Source: Volvox africanus
Lineage: Eukaryota; Chlorophyta; Chlorophyceae; Chlamydomonadales; Volvocaceae
Length of the DNA stretch: 64,000 nucleotides
Reading direction: 5' to 3'
NCBI GenBank assembly: GCA_030268105.1
Contig: BSDZ01000103.1
Coordinates: forward strand, 372,001 to 436,000
Below are positions 25,501-40,600 of this stretch, one piece after another. Below the pieces are notes generated by a model, which saw only the letters and a list, made by a program, of their open reading frames with translations, made no database searches and was not told the origin of the DNA. Position 1 is the first letter of the stretch. The number at the start of each line of letters is the position of its first letter. Made by a program: the position numbers and the translations under genes.

Positions 25501-28500
25501 TGCCTACATGTATCATGTTTATTATACTGAAACCATAGCGCTTACCCACAGCGTTTTGAATTTCCTGCTTTCTCTATCTTGTTTATTACTTGCTCTTGTC
25601 GCAGCCTTCTCAAGCTTCTGGATCTGGCTGAGGACGCAGTAAACGCCTTTTACGATGACGGTGCGGAGTGCGTACGTACATCTTCCGTGGACGTGTGCCC
25701 GTGTATGAACGTTTAACCGTCATAATTACGTAGGCACATACACACAACTAACCGTGCCACATGCGACACCATCACGTGAAACCCACAATGACTAGCATAT
25801 GATCCAGGCCTTCCGTAACAAGCTTTGTTAGTGCACAACTGGAATCTGAGCTCTTAGCACATGGGTATGAAAATGCCGGACGCATGTATGGTAATTGCAA
25901 TTTAGTACCAAAGCGCGGAGATTCCGTATGACCGTACGTCTTTTAAGCCATGGAATATATACTGGTAACAATCTTTGAGGTATCGACTCGACTTATCACG
26001 ATGAGTTGATCACACCTATTCATTGTAATAACCTGTACCTTAACATAGTATTTTATACCAGTCAAGATACGCAACAAGTTGTATGAATAATCTTTGCAGA
26101 GAACATACCACCACCACCTCGTCCACCCAAGCCCCCGTCCCCTCCCAGTCCACCTCGTCCACCTTCGCCAGCTCCGAGACCACCCAGTCCCCCTCGGCCG
26201 CCCAATCCCCCACCCAGCCCTCCATCACCTCCCCAACCACCGAAACCTCCGAGCCCAGCCCCACAGCCTCCAAGGCCTCCCCTTCCACCCAGCCCACGAC
26301 CTCCACCGCCCCCATCACCTCCCCGACCACCGTTCCCAAGTCCCCCTCCACCCGAACCACCTTCTCCACCTCCTTCTCCGCCCCTGCCACCAGACAGTGG
26401 TAAGTTACATTTCGTATTCAATGGCAAGAATAGCTACGCTCTGTATAATGTAATTCATTAGAATGTAGAAGCGAACAAATTTCAACATATAAATCAGTAT
26501 TCAATGTAGTGAATTTTACATACTTACAAATAAGCATCTCAAGTTCAGTTGCAAGCAAATGTACTGCGCCCGCACGGGTGCACAAATATGCATACACGAT
26601 ATATTAATACATCGTTACTTAGATACATAAGTACATACGCCATAACTTCACGAACTCGTTGTATTGAAACCACATAGTTACACGAAGGAGCTAGTATGAG
26701 TGATGATGGTCAGGTTGTGTTGTATCACCTATCCCAAACTGGTGGTAGTGATAACTACCATCTGATAGGAAGGTCAGGGCAGAGGTAGGTACCTTAGATT
26801 CAGCACAGAAAGCCACCATAACGAGCTGTGCGCAGTTTCTAAGGAAGAGAATACACGAATAGTGTATTAACGAGCGAGCTACATTTTATCATCCGGGGAG
26901 ATCGAATTCAAGAGAGTCTATTAGTGACAGTTTCACGGTTACATTAGGGCATGCAATGCATTGCCACTACGCTTTTACCGTGGATCGTGTAGCCAAGTGG
27001 CTACTTCCTTAGGAAGGAGCGAACTTCAAATACTGTACACAACATACACACAACAGGTTGCTTGAGAGACCTGGTCCGAGTTCTGTTCTTGAAATTTCAA
27101 TTCAATCATAGTGTTATAAATGCACATATGTCGCCTCTCGAGGCCATTCCCTAAGGATCTGAGCTAGCAACTGTGAAGTCGCCTGTTCGAATCTGGGTTG
27201 GGGCAAAATGGCGTAGGGATAATGCAGCTTGGATTGCCCGAATCTACGGAGGTGGGTCCGAGTCCTCAGAGAATGAAATGCATAGTCCGTGAAGTACGCA
27301 TCTGAGACCCGTAAATGGGCTGATGGTGCGGGGTGGATTGACACCCACCTAAATGCCAATAGGTCCGAAGGGGCTGGCACATGGATAGGGGCCGTAGAGA
27401 GTAGGAGTGAGTAACGCAAGAAGTAACGCGAAAAGTGATCTCTAGCGGCCTCAGATGTAGATGCTGAGGTATGCGTGCCCACTCGGTTAAAATCCCGGTG
27501 ATTTCCATAATACACGCCATCCCGCAACCATAATAATAATAATAATAAATGCACATATACAGTATAGGTATACAGCCACTTTCCCTCTGACAACGCCGCC
27601 GAATTGCTCTGTATGTGCAGCAAACATTGCCCTGTACAGTTGGGCGTATTCCTCCTCTTCGGTCGACACCTACTGGTCTTCAACGTCAAACTATGCAATT
27701 GACGGTGACAAGAGCACCATCATGGACTCTTGGCCGGACTTCAAGTATCGCTGGCTGTCCATCAACTTGTTCTCCGCCTATGACATCAGTCAGATCGTCA
27801 TTTGGAAGCGGCAGGACTGTTGCCTTGAGTACCTTGCATTCACTGAGCTGCGCCTTGGTTTCCAGGGCATCTACTCGATATCAGACACAGACGCCATCAG
27901 AAACAACCGTCTGGTCTGGTCCCAGAACGGAACTGGCCGGGGCGACACGCCGACGAGCCCATACATCATACGCTTAAACCCCCCGGTCATGGCCAGCTGG
28001 ATCACGTTGCAAAGCTTTAACCCCAGCACAAGTGAGTTCGTAATAATGGAACGGCGAATGGTAGCGGTAGGTCTTTGCTTTCCATAATATAATATATACA
28101 TGGCTATCCTTGCCAATTGTAGGTTTTTCTGGGGTGGATTTAACATGCGGCATATTACGCGACTTCACCCTGTGTTACGGTGGTGCAAACTTCTTAACCA
28201 TTGATGTTATGTCTTTTTGTACGGCAAAATGTACCTTTCGGTGCTTACTTGATATTACTGAGCACCGAAATAAGCATAACTTTGGATTCAACCACACTGA
28301 GGATTACTTAGCTAGATAGGGCTCGCGTTACCTTCTGAGGTTGCCCCTAATCCCATAATTGTTCTGCCGCAGGGCTAACATTACAAGTGGCTGATGTTCA
28401 GGTGTACGGAACCTACAGTGAGTGGGGCAATCACTGCCACCGATCCGACATTGCTATCTATACCGATGCATAGCATGTTCAGGTCCATACCATGTTTTCA

Positions 28501-31500
28501 GGTGAAGTGACAGGTTATGCGACAAAATGAAGGAGGTCACGTTACATGTGTTCCCTACCAACTCGTAAGGGTAACAGCTGTTAACATGGCATAACGGCGG
28601 TCAGTGTTGTATCACCCCAAACTAGTGGTAGTGATAACTACCGGTTGATAGGAAGAGCAGAGCATAGGTACTCTGAGCTCAGTACGGAAAGCCTCCATAA
28701 AGAGCCGTAATCTCTAAGGAAGAGAAAACGTGGATATGTATTAAGGAAATACATATGATCAACCAGTGAAACCGAACTCAACTGAGTCTACCAGTGACCG
28801 TGTCACAGTTGCGCTAGGGCATGCAACCCTTAGCCTCTATATTTGCACATAGAGGGTGTAGCCACTGGCTACTTACTTAGCAAGGAGCTAAGGCCGGTAC
28901 CGTAATACAACAACTATTCCCCCTTTAGGACGCGGCATCCTCACAGCGCCCTCGTGCACGGGCTCGAGCTGCTTCAAGATCAGGGATCAGGTCAGGGGTA
29001 AAGTTCTGCGCAGGTTCCCAGCTGTTTTGGTCGGAAGAATAACCCTTCCACTTGACAAGGTACTCGTGCACCAGCCGTTTCTGTTTCTTCCCGATACGGC
29101 AAGCACGGTAGTCAAGAATGCGCTCAACCGAGTAGAGTGGTTCGTTGTTCAACCAATCTACTGGTATCGGTCCATCAGGACTGATCCCGGGATTTCCAGA
29201 GGAAATATTGGATCCATTGGTAACGAACGTATCTGGTACTGCCCTGTAAGGACGCAGCAGAGACACGTGGAAGGTGGGGTGAACACGCATATTTGCGGGA
29301 AGGACAAGCTCGGCCGCTGCCTGACCAACCATGCATTTCACAGGGTAAGGTCCCACCCAACGTGGCAAAAGTTTGCGCGGACCTGTGGCAAGTTGCCGTA
29401 GGTTTTTAGTACTGAGGAGTACAGAATCACCAGGCTTGAAGGTGCTTTCCTTCTTACCACGGTTGTAGTACGCAGTGGTACGCTGCTGTGCAACCTCAAG
29501 AAGGTGCTTAGCTTCAGTCATGCGGTCATTGTATGACCTCATGAAAGCTTTGGCAGCTGGGGCAGGCACATCCAACTCCCGAGCCAGTGGAATTGCGGGG
29601 TGGAAGCGATAGTTCAAGAAGAACAGAGACTGTCCCGTAGACCGGTTAACAGCATTGTTCATGGCAAACTCAGCAGCAGATAGGAAAGTATCCCACGCGC
29701 GAGGGTTATTGCCAGCGTAAGTATGCAGCATGTCACCAAAGGTGCGGTTCATGCGTTCCGTCTGCCCATCCGTTTGGGGATGGTATGCAGTGGAAAGGTT
29801 CACGCGAACATTGACAAGGTCACCCAGGGATGCCCAGAACTTGCCACGGAACTGGGGCCCACGATCAGAAATGACCGACTTGGGTATGCCATGCAAACGC
29901 ACAACATTATCAAAGAACAGACGAGCCGTCTGCTCTGCAGTCACCGAGGTGGTGGTAGGTGCAAGGTGCACCATCTTGGTCAAACGATCAACCATGACGA
30001 GCACGGCATCGTTCCCCCCCTCAGACGGAGGAAGACCAACAACAAAATCAAGGGAAACGCTTTCCCAGGGAGCCACCGGATCGGCAAGGGTTGAAGCAAC
30101 CCTGCTTGTTTACCGGAAAGGGGCTTAGAGTGTTGGCAATCGTCACACTGCTGCACAAAGTGAGCAGCATCCTGGGCCAAGGAGGACCACCAGAAATGGC
30201 GACGTGCTAGCTCCACCAAGCGGGTAACACCCACGTGTCCAGCCAAGGGGTCCTTATGCAAGCGAGCAAGGATATCCCGGCGAAGAAGGTCGTCGTTAGG
30301 CACGACAATCTGGCGACGTTCACCATCAGTACGGATCCATAGGCCACGCTCCTGCTTATAGGGCTCAACATTGCGGGCATCCTTAAACCAGGAGTCAGAG
30401 ACATATCCCTGCACAATGCGCTGTGCAAAGCCAGAGGTAGTGACCTCAGAGGCATCAGATTGACGCCGAGTGACCACAGAAAGGATCACGGCATGCAGGG
30501 ATGGATGGCGACTCAATGCATCGGCAACATTGAGGGATCCGGAGAGATGCTCCCAAGTGAAGTTGAAACGTGCCATGTATTCCAACCAACGCGCCTGACG
30601 GCGGTTAAGGGTAGGGACACCCTGAAGGAAGGTCAAGGGCTTATGGTCTGTCTTTACCACGAAGGGACGGCCCTCCAGGTAACAGCGCCATTCATGCAAG
30701 GCATGAATGATAGCCAGAAGCTCTTGCTCACCGGTAGTGTAGCCCCGCTCCGCCGGAGCGAACTTCTTACTGGTGAATGCAATGGGACGCCCATTCTGCA
30801 CCAGAACGGCGCCTGATCCTTGCAGCGAGGCATCAGAGATGAGCTCGACACGAAAGGGCAAGGAGTAATCAGGGAAATGCAGCACCACGTCATTAGCAAC
30901 AGCGTGCTTGATCGCATCAAACGCAGCTTGGCAACTAGGGGTCCAAGCCTCAGGAGACTGAAAAGCGTCTTTGCGAGTGAGTGACGTGAGAGGTGGAGCA
31001 AGGGAGGAGTACCCAGAGATAAACTTACGAAAGTAATTGGTAAGGCCCAAAAACTTGCGCAGCTCCGGCAAAGAGGTCGGAGTCGGCCAGTCCTTTACGG
31101 CAGCAGTCTTACGGGGGTCCATGCGGATGCCATCGGCAGACACCATATATCCTAAGTATTCCACCTGGGAAAGAGCCCAGTGGCATTTGACTGCTTGGCA
31201 TACAGCTGCTCACGCCGTAAGACCTCCAGCACCTGACGTAGATGCTTAAGGTGTTCCTCCTTAGTCTTCGAGTAGATCAGGATATCGTCCAGGTAACACA
31301 CGACAAACTTGTCGATGTAGGGCCTGAACATACGGTCAATGACAGCTTGAAAGGTCGCAGGGGCATTAGCCAAACCAAAGCTCAGGACCGTAACATCAAA
31401 ATGACCAAAAGGGGTACGGAAAGCCGTCTTAGGAATGTCAGATTCCAAGATACGGATCTGATTATAGCCCTGCTGCAGGTCAATAGAGCTGAAGTAGGCA

Positions 31501-34500
31501 GAGCCACGCAGCTTATCAAGCAGGTCATCGATCCGGGGTAAAGGATACCTGTTTTTGACCGTAACGGCATTAAGGCCACGATAGTCAATGCACATGCACA
31601 GTGTGCCATCCTTCTTACCCACGAACAACATAGGCGCGGAGTAAGGGGAAGTGCTCGGACGGATCAAGCCCTTAGCAAGCCAGTAACCTGCCGCTAGACC
31701 TCATCAAGCTCTAACGGGCTGAGACGGTACATGGGGCGTGAGACAGGTTGCGCGCCAGACACCAAAGGAATGGTGTGATCCACCGGTCGTTCCGGCGGAA
31801 TCCCTGGAAGGTCGCGGAACACATCTGCATACTCCGTGAGCAACGCAGAGACTTCAGGGTCCTGCATGGAAGTCTGAGCACCAACAGAGTTGAGCCGAAG
31901 AGAGGGGCGCACTAGAAGGCCATGAGCACCCTTACGCAGCATACGGACAGCTGCTTTACGGCCAACAGACTCTGGGGTATTCTTGGTTTCACGCATAGCA
32001 GTGATAACGTGATTGATCTGAGGAGTGTCATTAGGAACAGCCTCCTCTGCGGCTGTAGGCAGCCAGCGAAGCACACAAGTTGCTGAACCCTTAGACAGGT
32101 GAAGGGTGCGTCCCTCATAGTCAAACGCAGCAGCATGCTTCTGGAGTGAGGCAGAGCCTAAAATGAAAGATGCGGAATCTGTGAGGGTTGGCAGCACATA
32201 GGGCTGCAAGCAAGCACGAAAAGAGCCTGCAGACACCAGCAAGGACACCTGCCCCAAGATGGCTTGCTTGCCCCCGTCGGCTAAGGAAACCGAAGACCAC
32301 GGGCAAGAGCGAACAGGCAAACGCAAGCGCTGAACCAGTGACTCACTGATAAAGTCGTGGGTAGCACCCGAGTCCACCAAGGTGGTGAAACTGAGTCCAG
32401 CCGTTGCCAGAGAAATAAGGGGAAGAGCCGATCCTGCAGTCATAGCACCAGATGCAGCTACCAAAAGGGCAGAAGTGAAAGGATCAGGTGACATAGGTGT
32501 GTATGGCTGCGGCGCATCAAACCATACCTCTGCAGGATACGGGATGCCAGGTAAAGCAACCTGCTGGCCTGAAAGGTCAAGACCATTAAAGAAACCAGTA
32601 CCTTTTGGAAAGGACTGAACCTTGCGCATACCTACAAGTTCAGCAGAGGCCAGACGAGCTACATGCTGTGGCAAAAGAATACCAGCTGCTGTATCAGGTC
32701 GATGCTGCTTGCAGGTGCGGTAATGACTGAGCAAGGCCCTTAAATGATGAAGTGAGGAGGGAATCAGAAGGACGGTGTGCCCACCAAGGTCAGCCGATGA
32801 AAGGGAACGTCCACGAGGTGCCAGAAGGTTACACGTGGAATCAAACCCAGCCTTGACGGCCAAGGCATCAAATGAAAACCGGCGACCAACAGCGGTCTCA
32901 AGGTCAGCAAGGACCTCTGGGCGCAAGGCGCGCACAAAGCTACGCACACCCGAACCTATCTGTCCGGACTTAGAAAACCCAGGCAAGCTCTCCTCAGCAC
33001 TAGCCTGGGCAAGGCCCTAGTGGCCATTGCCTTGTGCCATGGCGGCATGAGCCTCAGGGGGACGCAACGTGCACTCATCATATGATTGGCCGGCAGCCCG
33101 GCAGCAAAAGCAAACGTTGCCCCCTGCCTCCTGACGCAAATCCCTCAAGTCACCATGGGTGAGCTGGCGACCATAACGGTTATAAAACCAGGTGAGCTCA
33201 CACTCCTGGTCCACCGTCAAGGACTGCAGTTTAATACCTCCACCACGACCCGGCTGGTGACCACGACGGCCCGCACGTGCATTTCCCCTGCCTCCTGAAC
33301 TAGGACGCTTGTCACGCTGACGGGGACGGGACGCTGAGGAAGGACCGGTGCCTACGGCGGCAGCGGCAGCCTGCGGTGCTCACGCACCGCACACGCTTAG
33401 CTGGGGGCTCTGCATCAGAGGCCTCCATAGCGTCATATCCAACCACATCCTGCATAGTGATGGCATTAGAGCAAACACCAGAACGGAACCGGCGTTCAGC
33501 AAGGATGCGGGCCTCTTCACCAGAGGCATGACGCACAAGGTCATCATAGCTGGTGAAGGGTCTTCCCTTCTCGTCAGCTGCACACTTAGGTTGCAGGACA
33601 CCAGACAGACCTTGCTGAAACCAAAACAGTTTCTCACGAGGGTGGATATCAGGAATATCCTGGAATAATGCCTCAAGGTGGGCATGATATGCAGGGACAT
33701 TTTCACCAGTCCGCATATAGGAGGACTTGTCAGCAAGCTTCTGACGAGCCTCCTGCTCAACCGACAGAATTTGTGGTGCAAAGCGGATGCGCAAATTCTC
33801 TAGGATAGCTTCCCCGGTGAGCTGAGTCTGAGAGAGCGACCACTCATCATACCAGACCTTAGCATTGCCACGCAACGCCTGAGACAGGAACAGACAGCAA
33901 GAACGCTGGTCCTGGCCCCACGGAATGACCCCAAAGAATAGGTTAACATCCCGTATGAAAGCACGAACCCGGGCGGAAATCTTCTTAGCATCTAGTTTGT
34001 CATCCAGCATCAACACTGGAATCGGCAAACTGACCCGCGGAAGCTCTGCAGCCGAGTGAGTCGTAGACGGACTCCGCTCCGCAATAGGCAAAATAGGTTG
34101 CCCGTCGCGCGTGCGCCTACTGGGCGTTTGCGTGGCTGGCACAGGCGGCGCAGCAGCAAAAACGTTCACAGGTTCATTGGCAATTCCCATAGAAGGAATA
34201 CAATTTAAAGTGGTTTCATTGCCACTATTGGCTACGGCGTCAAGGCGACCCGTGTGTTGGTCAACAGCATCAGGCAATGTACCAACAGCTGGCACAGCTT
34301 GCTGAGCTTGAGAACCAGAAGCCATTGCAACAGCAATGGGACGAGGACTAGGTAATCCGGAATAGGTATTCACACGATTACGTCCTCCAGCCAAGGCAAA
34401 GAGAGATGCCATTGGAGGTTACTTTCCAGGAAGGACCCAGAAACGTACCCTTCTCAAACGTAAAGAACGTTTGTGTTGCAATGTCCACTCCACTGGAGCG

Positions 34501-37500
34501 TCTGAGATTTTGCAACAAAGGTGTCTGTTCTTCGTGATAAGAAGCAGGCGAAATCTCGCCGTCGTCTGCAAGGAGCACGACGAAGCCTAAATTTTACAGT
34601 AGTAAATATATTGTAGAATACTCTATTTACCAGAGTAAAGTGTAGCATTAATCGCTTCTAAGTTAAGACTAACGTCCATGTCCATGATTATCGAAAAGCA
34701 CAGAAAGAAGTGTCCAGAAAGACCGTCTCGATACCAGTTTTGTTGTATCACCCCAAACTAGTGGTAGTGATAACTACCGGTTGATAGGAAGAGCAGAGCA
34801 TAGGTACTCTGAGCTCAGTACGGAAAGCCTCCGGAGAGCCGTAATCTCTAAGGAAGAGAAAACGTGGATATGTATTAAGGAAATACATATGATCAACCAG
34901 TGAAACCGAACTCAACTGAGTCTACCAGTGACCGTGTCACAGTTGCGCTAGGGCATGCAACCCTTAGCCTCTATATTTGCACATAGAGGGTGTAGCCACT
35001 GGCTACTTACTTAGCAAGGAGCTAAGGCCGGTACCGTAATACAACAGTTAGAGGCTGTTTGGCCCTGTTTGGCACCAATTACAACTCTTAAAAGTCGGTA
35101 GGGGTTTGCATAACTGATCTACATAGGTTTATGATAGTGCATCCGTCCGCCCCCCCCCTTCCCCGTGTCCTTCATGTACAGGCACAAAATCGTGGCCATT
35201 GTCGCCGCCTGCATCACCGCCGCCAAGCCCCCCCCGACCGCCGCCATCACGGCCTCCACCCCCACCGAAACCGCATGTGAACGGTAAGTGAACACATATC
35301 TCATCCAGGTTCATTATGAGCTGCATGGAGGCATTAAAACAGAAATCATGTGAAACGCTCAAAGCGGAATTGTAATAGCAAGTAGGCGACACCACATCTA
35401 GGCTGCCCAAGTATTTGAATCACTCATCGTATAAGGCCATATGTACACCCAGACGATAATCAGACGTACGTGCGGCTCAAGTAATATTGGGGATGATACC
35501 ATATACGTACGGCAATAAGGCATTAAGACATTCATCAGTATTCATATGAATCTTGTTTGTTTGCGTTTGTAACGTCGTAGACAACCTTGCTTTGGATAAA
35601 CCGGCGTACTCATCGGGAAGATACACACCAGCTGTAAGAGCAGTTGATGGTGACATCTCTACGGCCATGGATACGTGGCCTGATATGGTGGGCAGGTGGT
35701 TGTCGATTGACCTGCTTGCCGAGTACGACATCAGCCGCATTGTCTTCTGGAACAATGATGACTGTTGCTGGATGGAATTAGATGGAGCGGAGATCCGTAT
35801 CGGACATCGTAGCATTGTTGCTTGGGCGGACACGCCGTACCTCTCCGAAAACCCGTTGGTCCGGACGCTACATAGAGACGATGTTAACTACTACTCAGAA
35901 GATCCATGGAGTAAATATGTCGTATTGGAACTGGATCCACCCGTTATGGGACGCTGGATTACCGTACAGAGCTTCAGTCCATTCACATGTACGTATTTGC
36001 GTCCATTGTACCCGCACGTCTGATGTACACCGTCGTTCAATTCTTTGTTATTCGTTACCATGCCACACAACGACGCAGGTTGCATGCATGCGATGCTGTG
36101 TTTCTGCCCGCCCTCTTAGAGCTTTGTGCTTCTGCTGGTGCTGTATGCTTGTCAATTTTGTAGGGCGCAAGCAGGCAGTGGTCCCTTAAATAATATGAAC
36201 AACCTTGCGCCATACCAACGTGGGCAGTACTTGTCGATTAACGATGAGATACATCGATCTCTTCTCGCAATACGTCTTAATATGCAATTGACTTATTTCC
36301 CATGATTCCGTGCTATGCCACTTTACCAGCCAGCTGACGCACATTGTTCCGCCATCCACATGCAGATATAAGCTTGAGAGTTGCAGAAATGGAGGTGTAT
36401 GGTATACTTAGTAAGTAGAGCTTTCATTACATGCCATGGTCAATGTACAAAGTTACATGTGCGCATGTTGTATATGTAATTATCAACAAGATGGGTTATC
36501 TTACGGGCTCTCATCTATCCTGCGCGATTTTTATATGATGATATCTTGGAGTCCTAAGCATAAAATTCTTTTCTTATTTATCCGTGGGAGACATGCATAG
36601 CTATAGAAGAAACCCTCACTCCTGATTCAATGGAGGTGATCAAACCCTCTAAAGACTGGCTATATATTTTCTACCCCGCTGTCACTCACCCTTTCTCTGC
36701 TGTCTACCCATGATGGTATATTATTTTTTAAATATTTTCGATTTATGTTTTATGGAGGGGATTTCATTATTGCAACAAGTTTCGTGGAAAATCATTCTGG
36801 GCAGCTTGTGGGTGGGATGGGTCATGGTGGGTTTTGAGCCAGTAAAGATACCAGGGACATGTATACACTGGGGACTGTTACAGCCACATGTGATCAGTAA
36901 ACATTACGTACATGCGTGATTAGTGGTAACTAACAGCAGGTAACTAACAACGAGTCGTCGTCATGTTCCGACCTGTGCCTAGGCACATCGCCCATGCCAG
37001 CCCCAGTCCCTCCTTCACCACCGGTACCAAGGCCGCCCCCAGTACCTCCAGCACCAGGTCCCCCGAAGCCTCCGAGCAGCTATGGAGGTGAGTCGCGGAC
37101 CAGCCAGGCGCCGGTCCCGGTATGTAAGCCGAAGTGCACCGCAAGCACTTATTATGTTATTTTTCACACCTTGATAGTGTTGCCAGTTACTCGAGCTCGT
37201 GACAGTTTGCAGGGCTCCCTCTTATACGTCGCGTTTTGCGTTTGTTTGCGCCCTTGCATGCTATGTGTGCGTGTCAGGTCACGCTAGGGCGGCGTGAATT
37301 TTGTTCTTTCTCCCACATACATTTCCCTTCAGACATCTTTGTGATTTAGGGATTGTAGTTTGCTTTGTGTGCACGTCCAAGCTGTGGTTGGATGAAGTAT
37401 GGGGGATGTTGGACGCGGACGTGGGGCCCGTAGCTTCCCAGTGGCCAGGGGGTCCTGTCCGGGCAGCCAGTGAGCAAGTCTTCCAGCATTGTCGTGCAGT

Positions 37501-37632
37501 TTACTATGCCCCATGGCCTTCCACAATCGACCTGTAATTCAGAATTGTTCAGCATGAAGCGCCTCAGGGGGGCCTGCCCTGTAGGATTATTGCCCATGTC
37601 CGTGTCCATGGGCGAAATAATTTGTTAGGTCG

Positions 37633-37684
<52 letters not shown>

Positions 37685-40600
37685 TGACATAGGCAATCCG
37701 ACAGGGCAGGGCCCCAAGAGGCGCTTCACACTGGGGCAGCGCCCAATTGTTTCGCCCATCTGAAAAGCAGTGATAATATCCATCCTTATACTGCATAAAT
37801 TTACTAGATATGAGACTTTTCCCAAGGAAACTTCCACTTCTCTGCCGGCATAATACGATCCCTTCTTCAATATCTAGCTGCCATTTTCTTGGTACGGTCA
37901 TAAGGACGGTTCTCATGGCAAAAACCCTCTAATACAATTTATCTTTCATGCATGTCGCTCATAGCTAACAAAACTTGAAGGAGCAGAAACATCAGGTTTG
38001 GCAAGGGCAAGGGGATATCAACGCTTCTCCAGCCATACTTACTTCCAAAACGTGGCCCGTTCCAGGTTGTTTCAATCTGAGCTAACGGCATTTGACCTAT
38101 CAACCGTTCCCTCTGACGACCATATCCTCGTGTGCTCCACCCCTCCCGAGACATCTATGTAAAGACGAGCTATTGTTTATGCAATATTCAGGCCGTTTAC
38201 ATATGAATAGTGCGCTCCCTGTCAGTTTACTGGGTGCTTCGGCTTCTTTAAAGTTTTCTGATTATAAATTCTTAAGAAATAGACTCAAAATACTGCCTCA
38301 AGGAGCACAGCACGATGGTGAATTGCCCCGCCCGGTGTACGGAAGCTAGTTGCCCTGCTCTCTGCTCAAATATAAACAAGACATGGAGTAGTTGTCTCAC
38401 GGGTCAGGTAGTACATGAGAAATACACTGTAAAGAGTGAGATAGGGTACGGCTCTTTGCTGCTGGACGAGCGAGTGAGGAGTGGGTGAGGGCCGAAGGCC
38501 CGAACGAACGATGAGCGAGCGAGTTCAGCAGCAGGGAGCCGTATCCTGTCGAAAGATTGGCAGGATATTTTGAGTAGACAACTGAACAATGAGATAGCGG
38601 GTATATTCCAATAATGGCAGGCGCCGAATTACCAGTGCAATATTGCTGCACAGTGCAGATGTAACAGACGATGTCCCAAGTCGCCAGGTAAGGCTGTTAT
38701 AGCAGATGTATTAAAGTGCATCTCACTAATTACACGTCGCACACCGATTGGTATATATTTGCATCAAATATTAGGGTACTGAGGCGCCGCCAGTGGAATA
38801 AATGAGTAAACATGTTTCACGGTCTCCATTGTCCAAGTCAGCAGCACTCAAATCTTTGCCTCTCCCGCTTTAAGCATATTAGTACAGCGCATGTGAATAT
38901 ATATTAAACCTAAGCTGCTTCAGTTTCAAAGCTGTGAAACTCAACGTACATGTATAGAGCGCATGGCTTGCTTGCAGCTCCCAGACGGTAACAGTCCTTT
39001 GGATGCTATTCATATACTGTATGTACATAGTACTGATCATTTCAAGGATAAAACATCTAATCAGAAGGCAAAGGACTACACAAATTGAGCTTGCTCCAGA
39101 CAATGGACGCATGAGCAACCGTTCTCACTCAGGAATCAGCAATAGTTTGGGGATCGAAAACTGGCACTCCCAACTAATGCACTTCATGTGCCCTGCACCC
39201 TGGCTACTGTGTGTGTGTGTGTGTGTGTGTGTGCCTGTAAACCTCACAATCTCTAAGCCGCTGTCTAAACCATCACACGGTACACGCAGCAGCTATTGGG
39301 TCCCGCTTTTTCCCAGCTTCAAGGAAACCGAAACCAACTCTTGTAAATATCAACAACGATTGATACTTTATAACCCATCCTAAACCGGGATATGGAGGTG
39401 TTGAGAAACAAGGGGGCGATTCCCTTGGGGATATAATGTAATATGTCATTCTGGGTGTTGACATGGTATGTCACAGGGATATATCTTACATGTATTCAAG
39501 TGGTAGTTATAGATGTTTATTTGACTATCGTTGTGTTTGGGTAAATAGATCAAATTCATATATGCCATCAATTGTACATGTTGCTAAGCGAGCAATGCTC
39601 CGCCTGCTGCAGGAAACCTTGCCCTGGGCAAGACGGCATACTCATCGGGCGGATACTATCCCGCCTCATGGGCAGTGGATGGCAACATCTCCACCATCGC
39701 ATCCACTTACCCAGACAGCTATTACAGATGGCTGTCAATTGATTTGGGTGCCAGATACGATATCAGCCGCATCGTGTTATGGAACGATGATACGGGGAGT
39801 TGCTGCTACAATGAGCTACTATATGCAGAGATCCGTGTCGGTCCGTACAGCATCACGTCTCAAGATGAAGTGTACAGCTCTATAAATAAAAGCACATTGG
39901 TTTGGACGCCAACTTCCAGCTCTATTGGGTACGGCGCCGGCCGATCCTACACCATGGATTTGAACCCTCCAGTTATGGGCCGGTGGATCACCATCAAGGG
40001 CGCCGGCTACTATACCAGTGAGATCTGACTGAACCCGCCATTTTACTTTCCTTGATTACATTGATCAACAGGCATGGTACTTTCTTTAATGCACATCTCG
40101 TTGTAGGTTAGATTTACTAGACAGAGTAGCAACGTAATAGTATGAACGTAATAATATGCTTACCGATTAATTATGGGTGCTGGCTATTATTACTGGAACG
40201 GTAAGATCTTACCCGGCCCTGATAGTCTTAAACATGGGATGCATGGAATCTTCATGATATAACCCATGCAATTTGTTAGTGTTGTCATATTCTCTTAATA
40301 GAGTCAACAACATAGCTTCAATAGTATGATTATACTTCAGTTAGCTTCACTAGATATATTAGTAAAACATTGATGCTTGCCGGTTCTATAAATTTGTGCA
40401 GCACGTTACGATTCTGGATTCGTGCATGTGTGTGTATGTGTGTGTGTGTAAGTGTCTGTAATAACGACTGAACGTTATTGTTTACCCATCTAAGAAGCAA
40501 TATTTATAGCCTTATACATTACATGTTTCATGTCATCTAGCCTGTAGCCAACAAACGTCGTATGAGCACAGGCTTGGCCAGATCAAGCATATATCAATGC

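Larger units (their letters stand above)
28605..35046 (-). mobile_element. Ty3/gypsy chromovirus, full length, with near-identical LTRs
   Basis: 6442 bp inserted antisense in the gene B intron between exons 8 and 9. LTRs 28605-28912 and 34741-35046 begin TGTTGTAT and end ATACAACA; they differ essentially only in one small patch (cctccataaagagccg versus cctccggagagccg). Flanks are gtcag and gttag, a 5-bp target duplication with one difference. A primer-binding-like TGGTATCGAGAC follows the 5' LTR (minus orientation) and a purine tract AAAGGGGGAA precedes the 3' LTR. Order gag, protease, RT, RNase H, integrase, chromodomain. The coding part is broken by two in-frame TAG codons and at least three frame changes. 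Confidence 0.95.

Noticed and set aside
38170..38330. Intronless AT-rich frame [20 protein letters not shown] as another bacterial fragment
   Set aside because: Protein-like in composition, but no family motif could be recognised.
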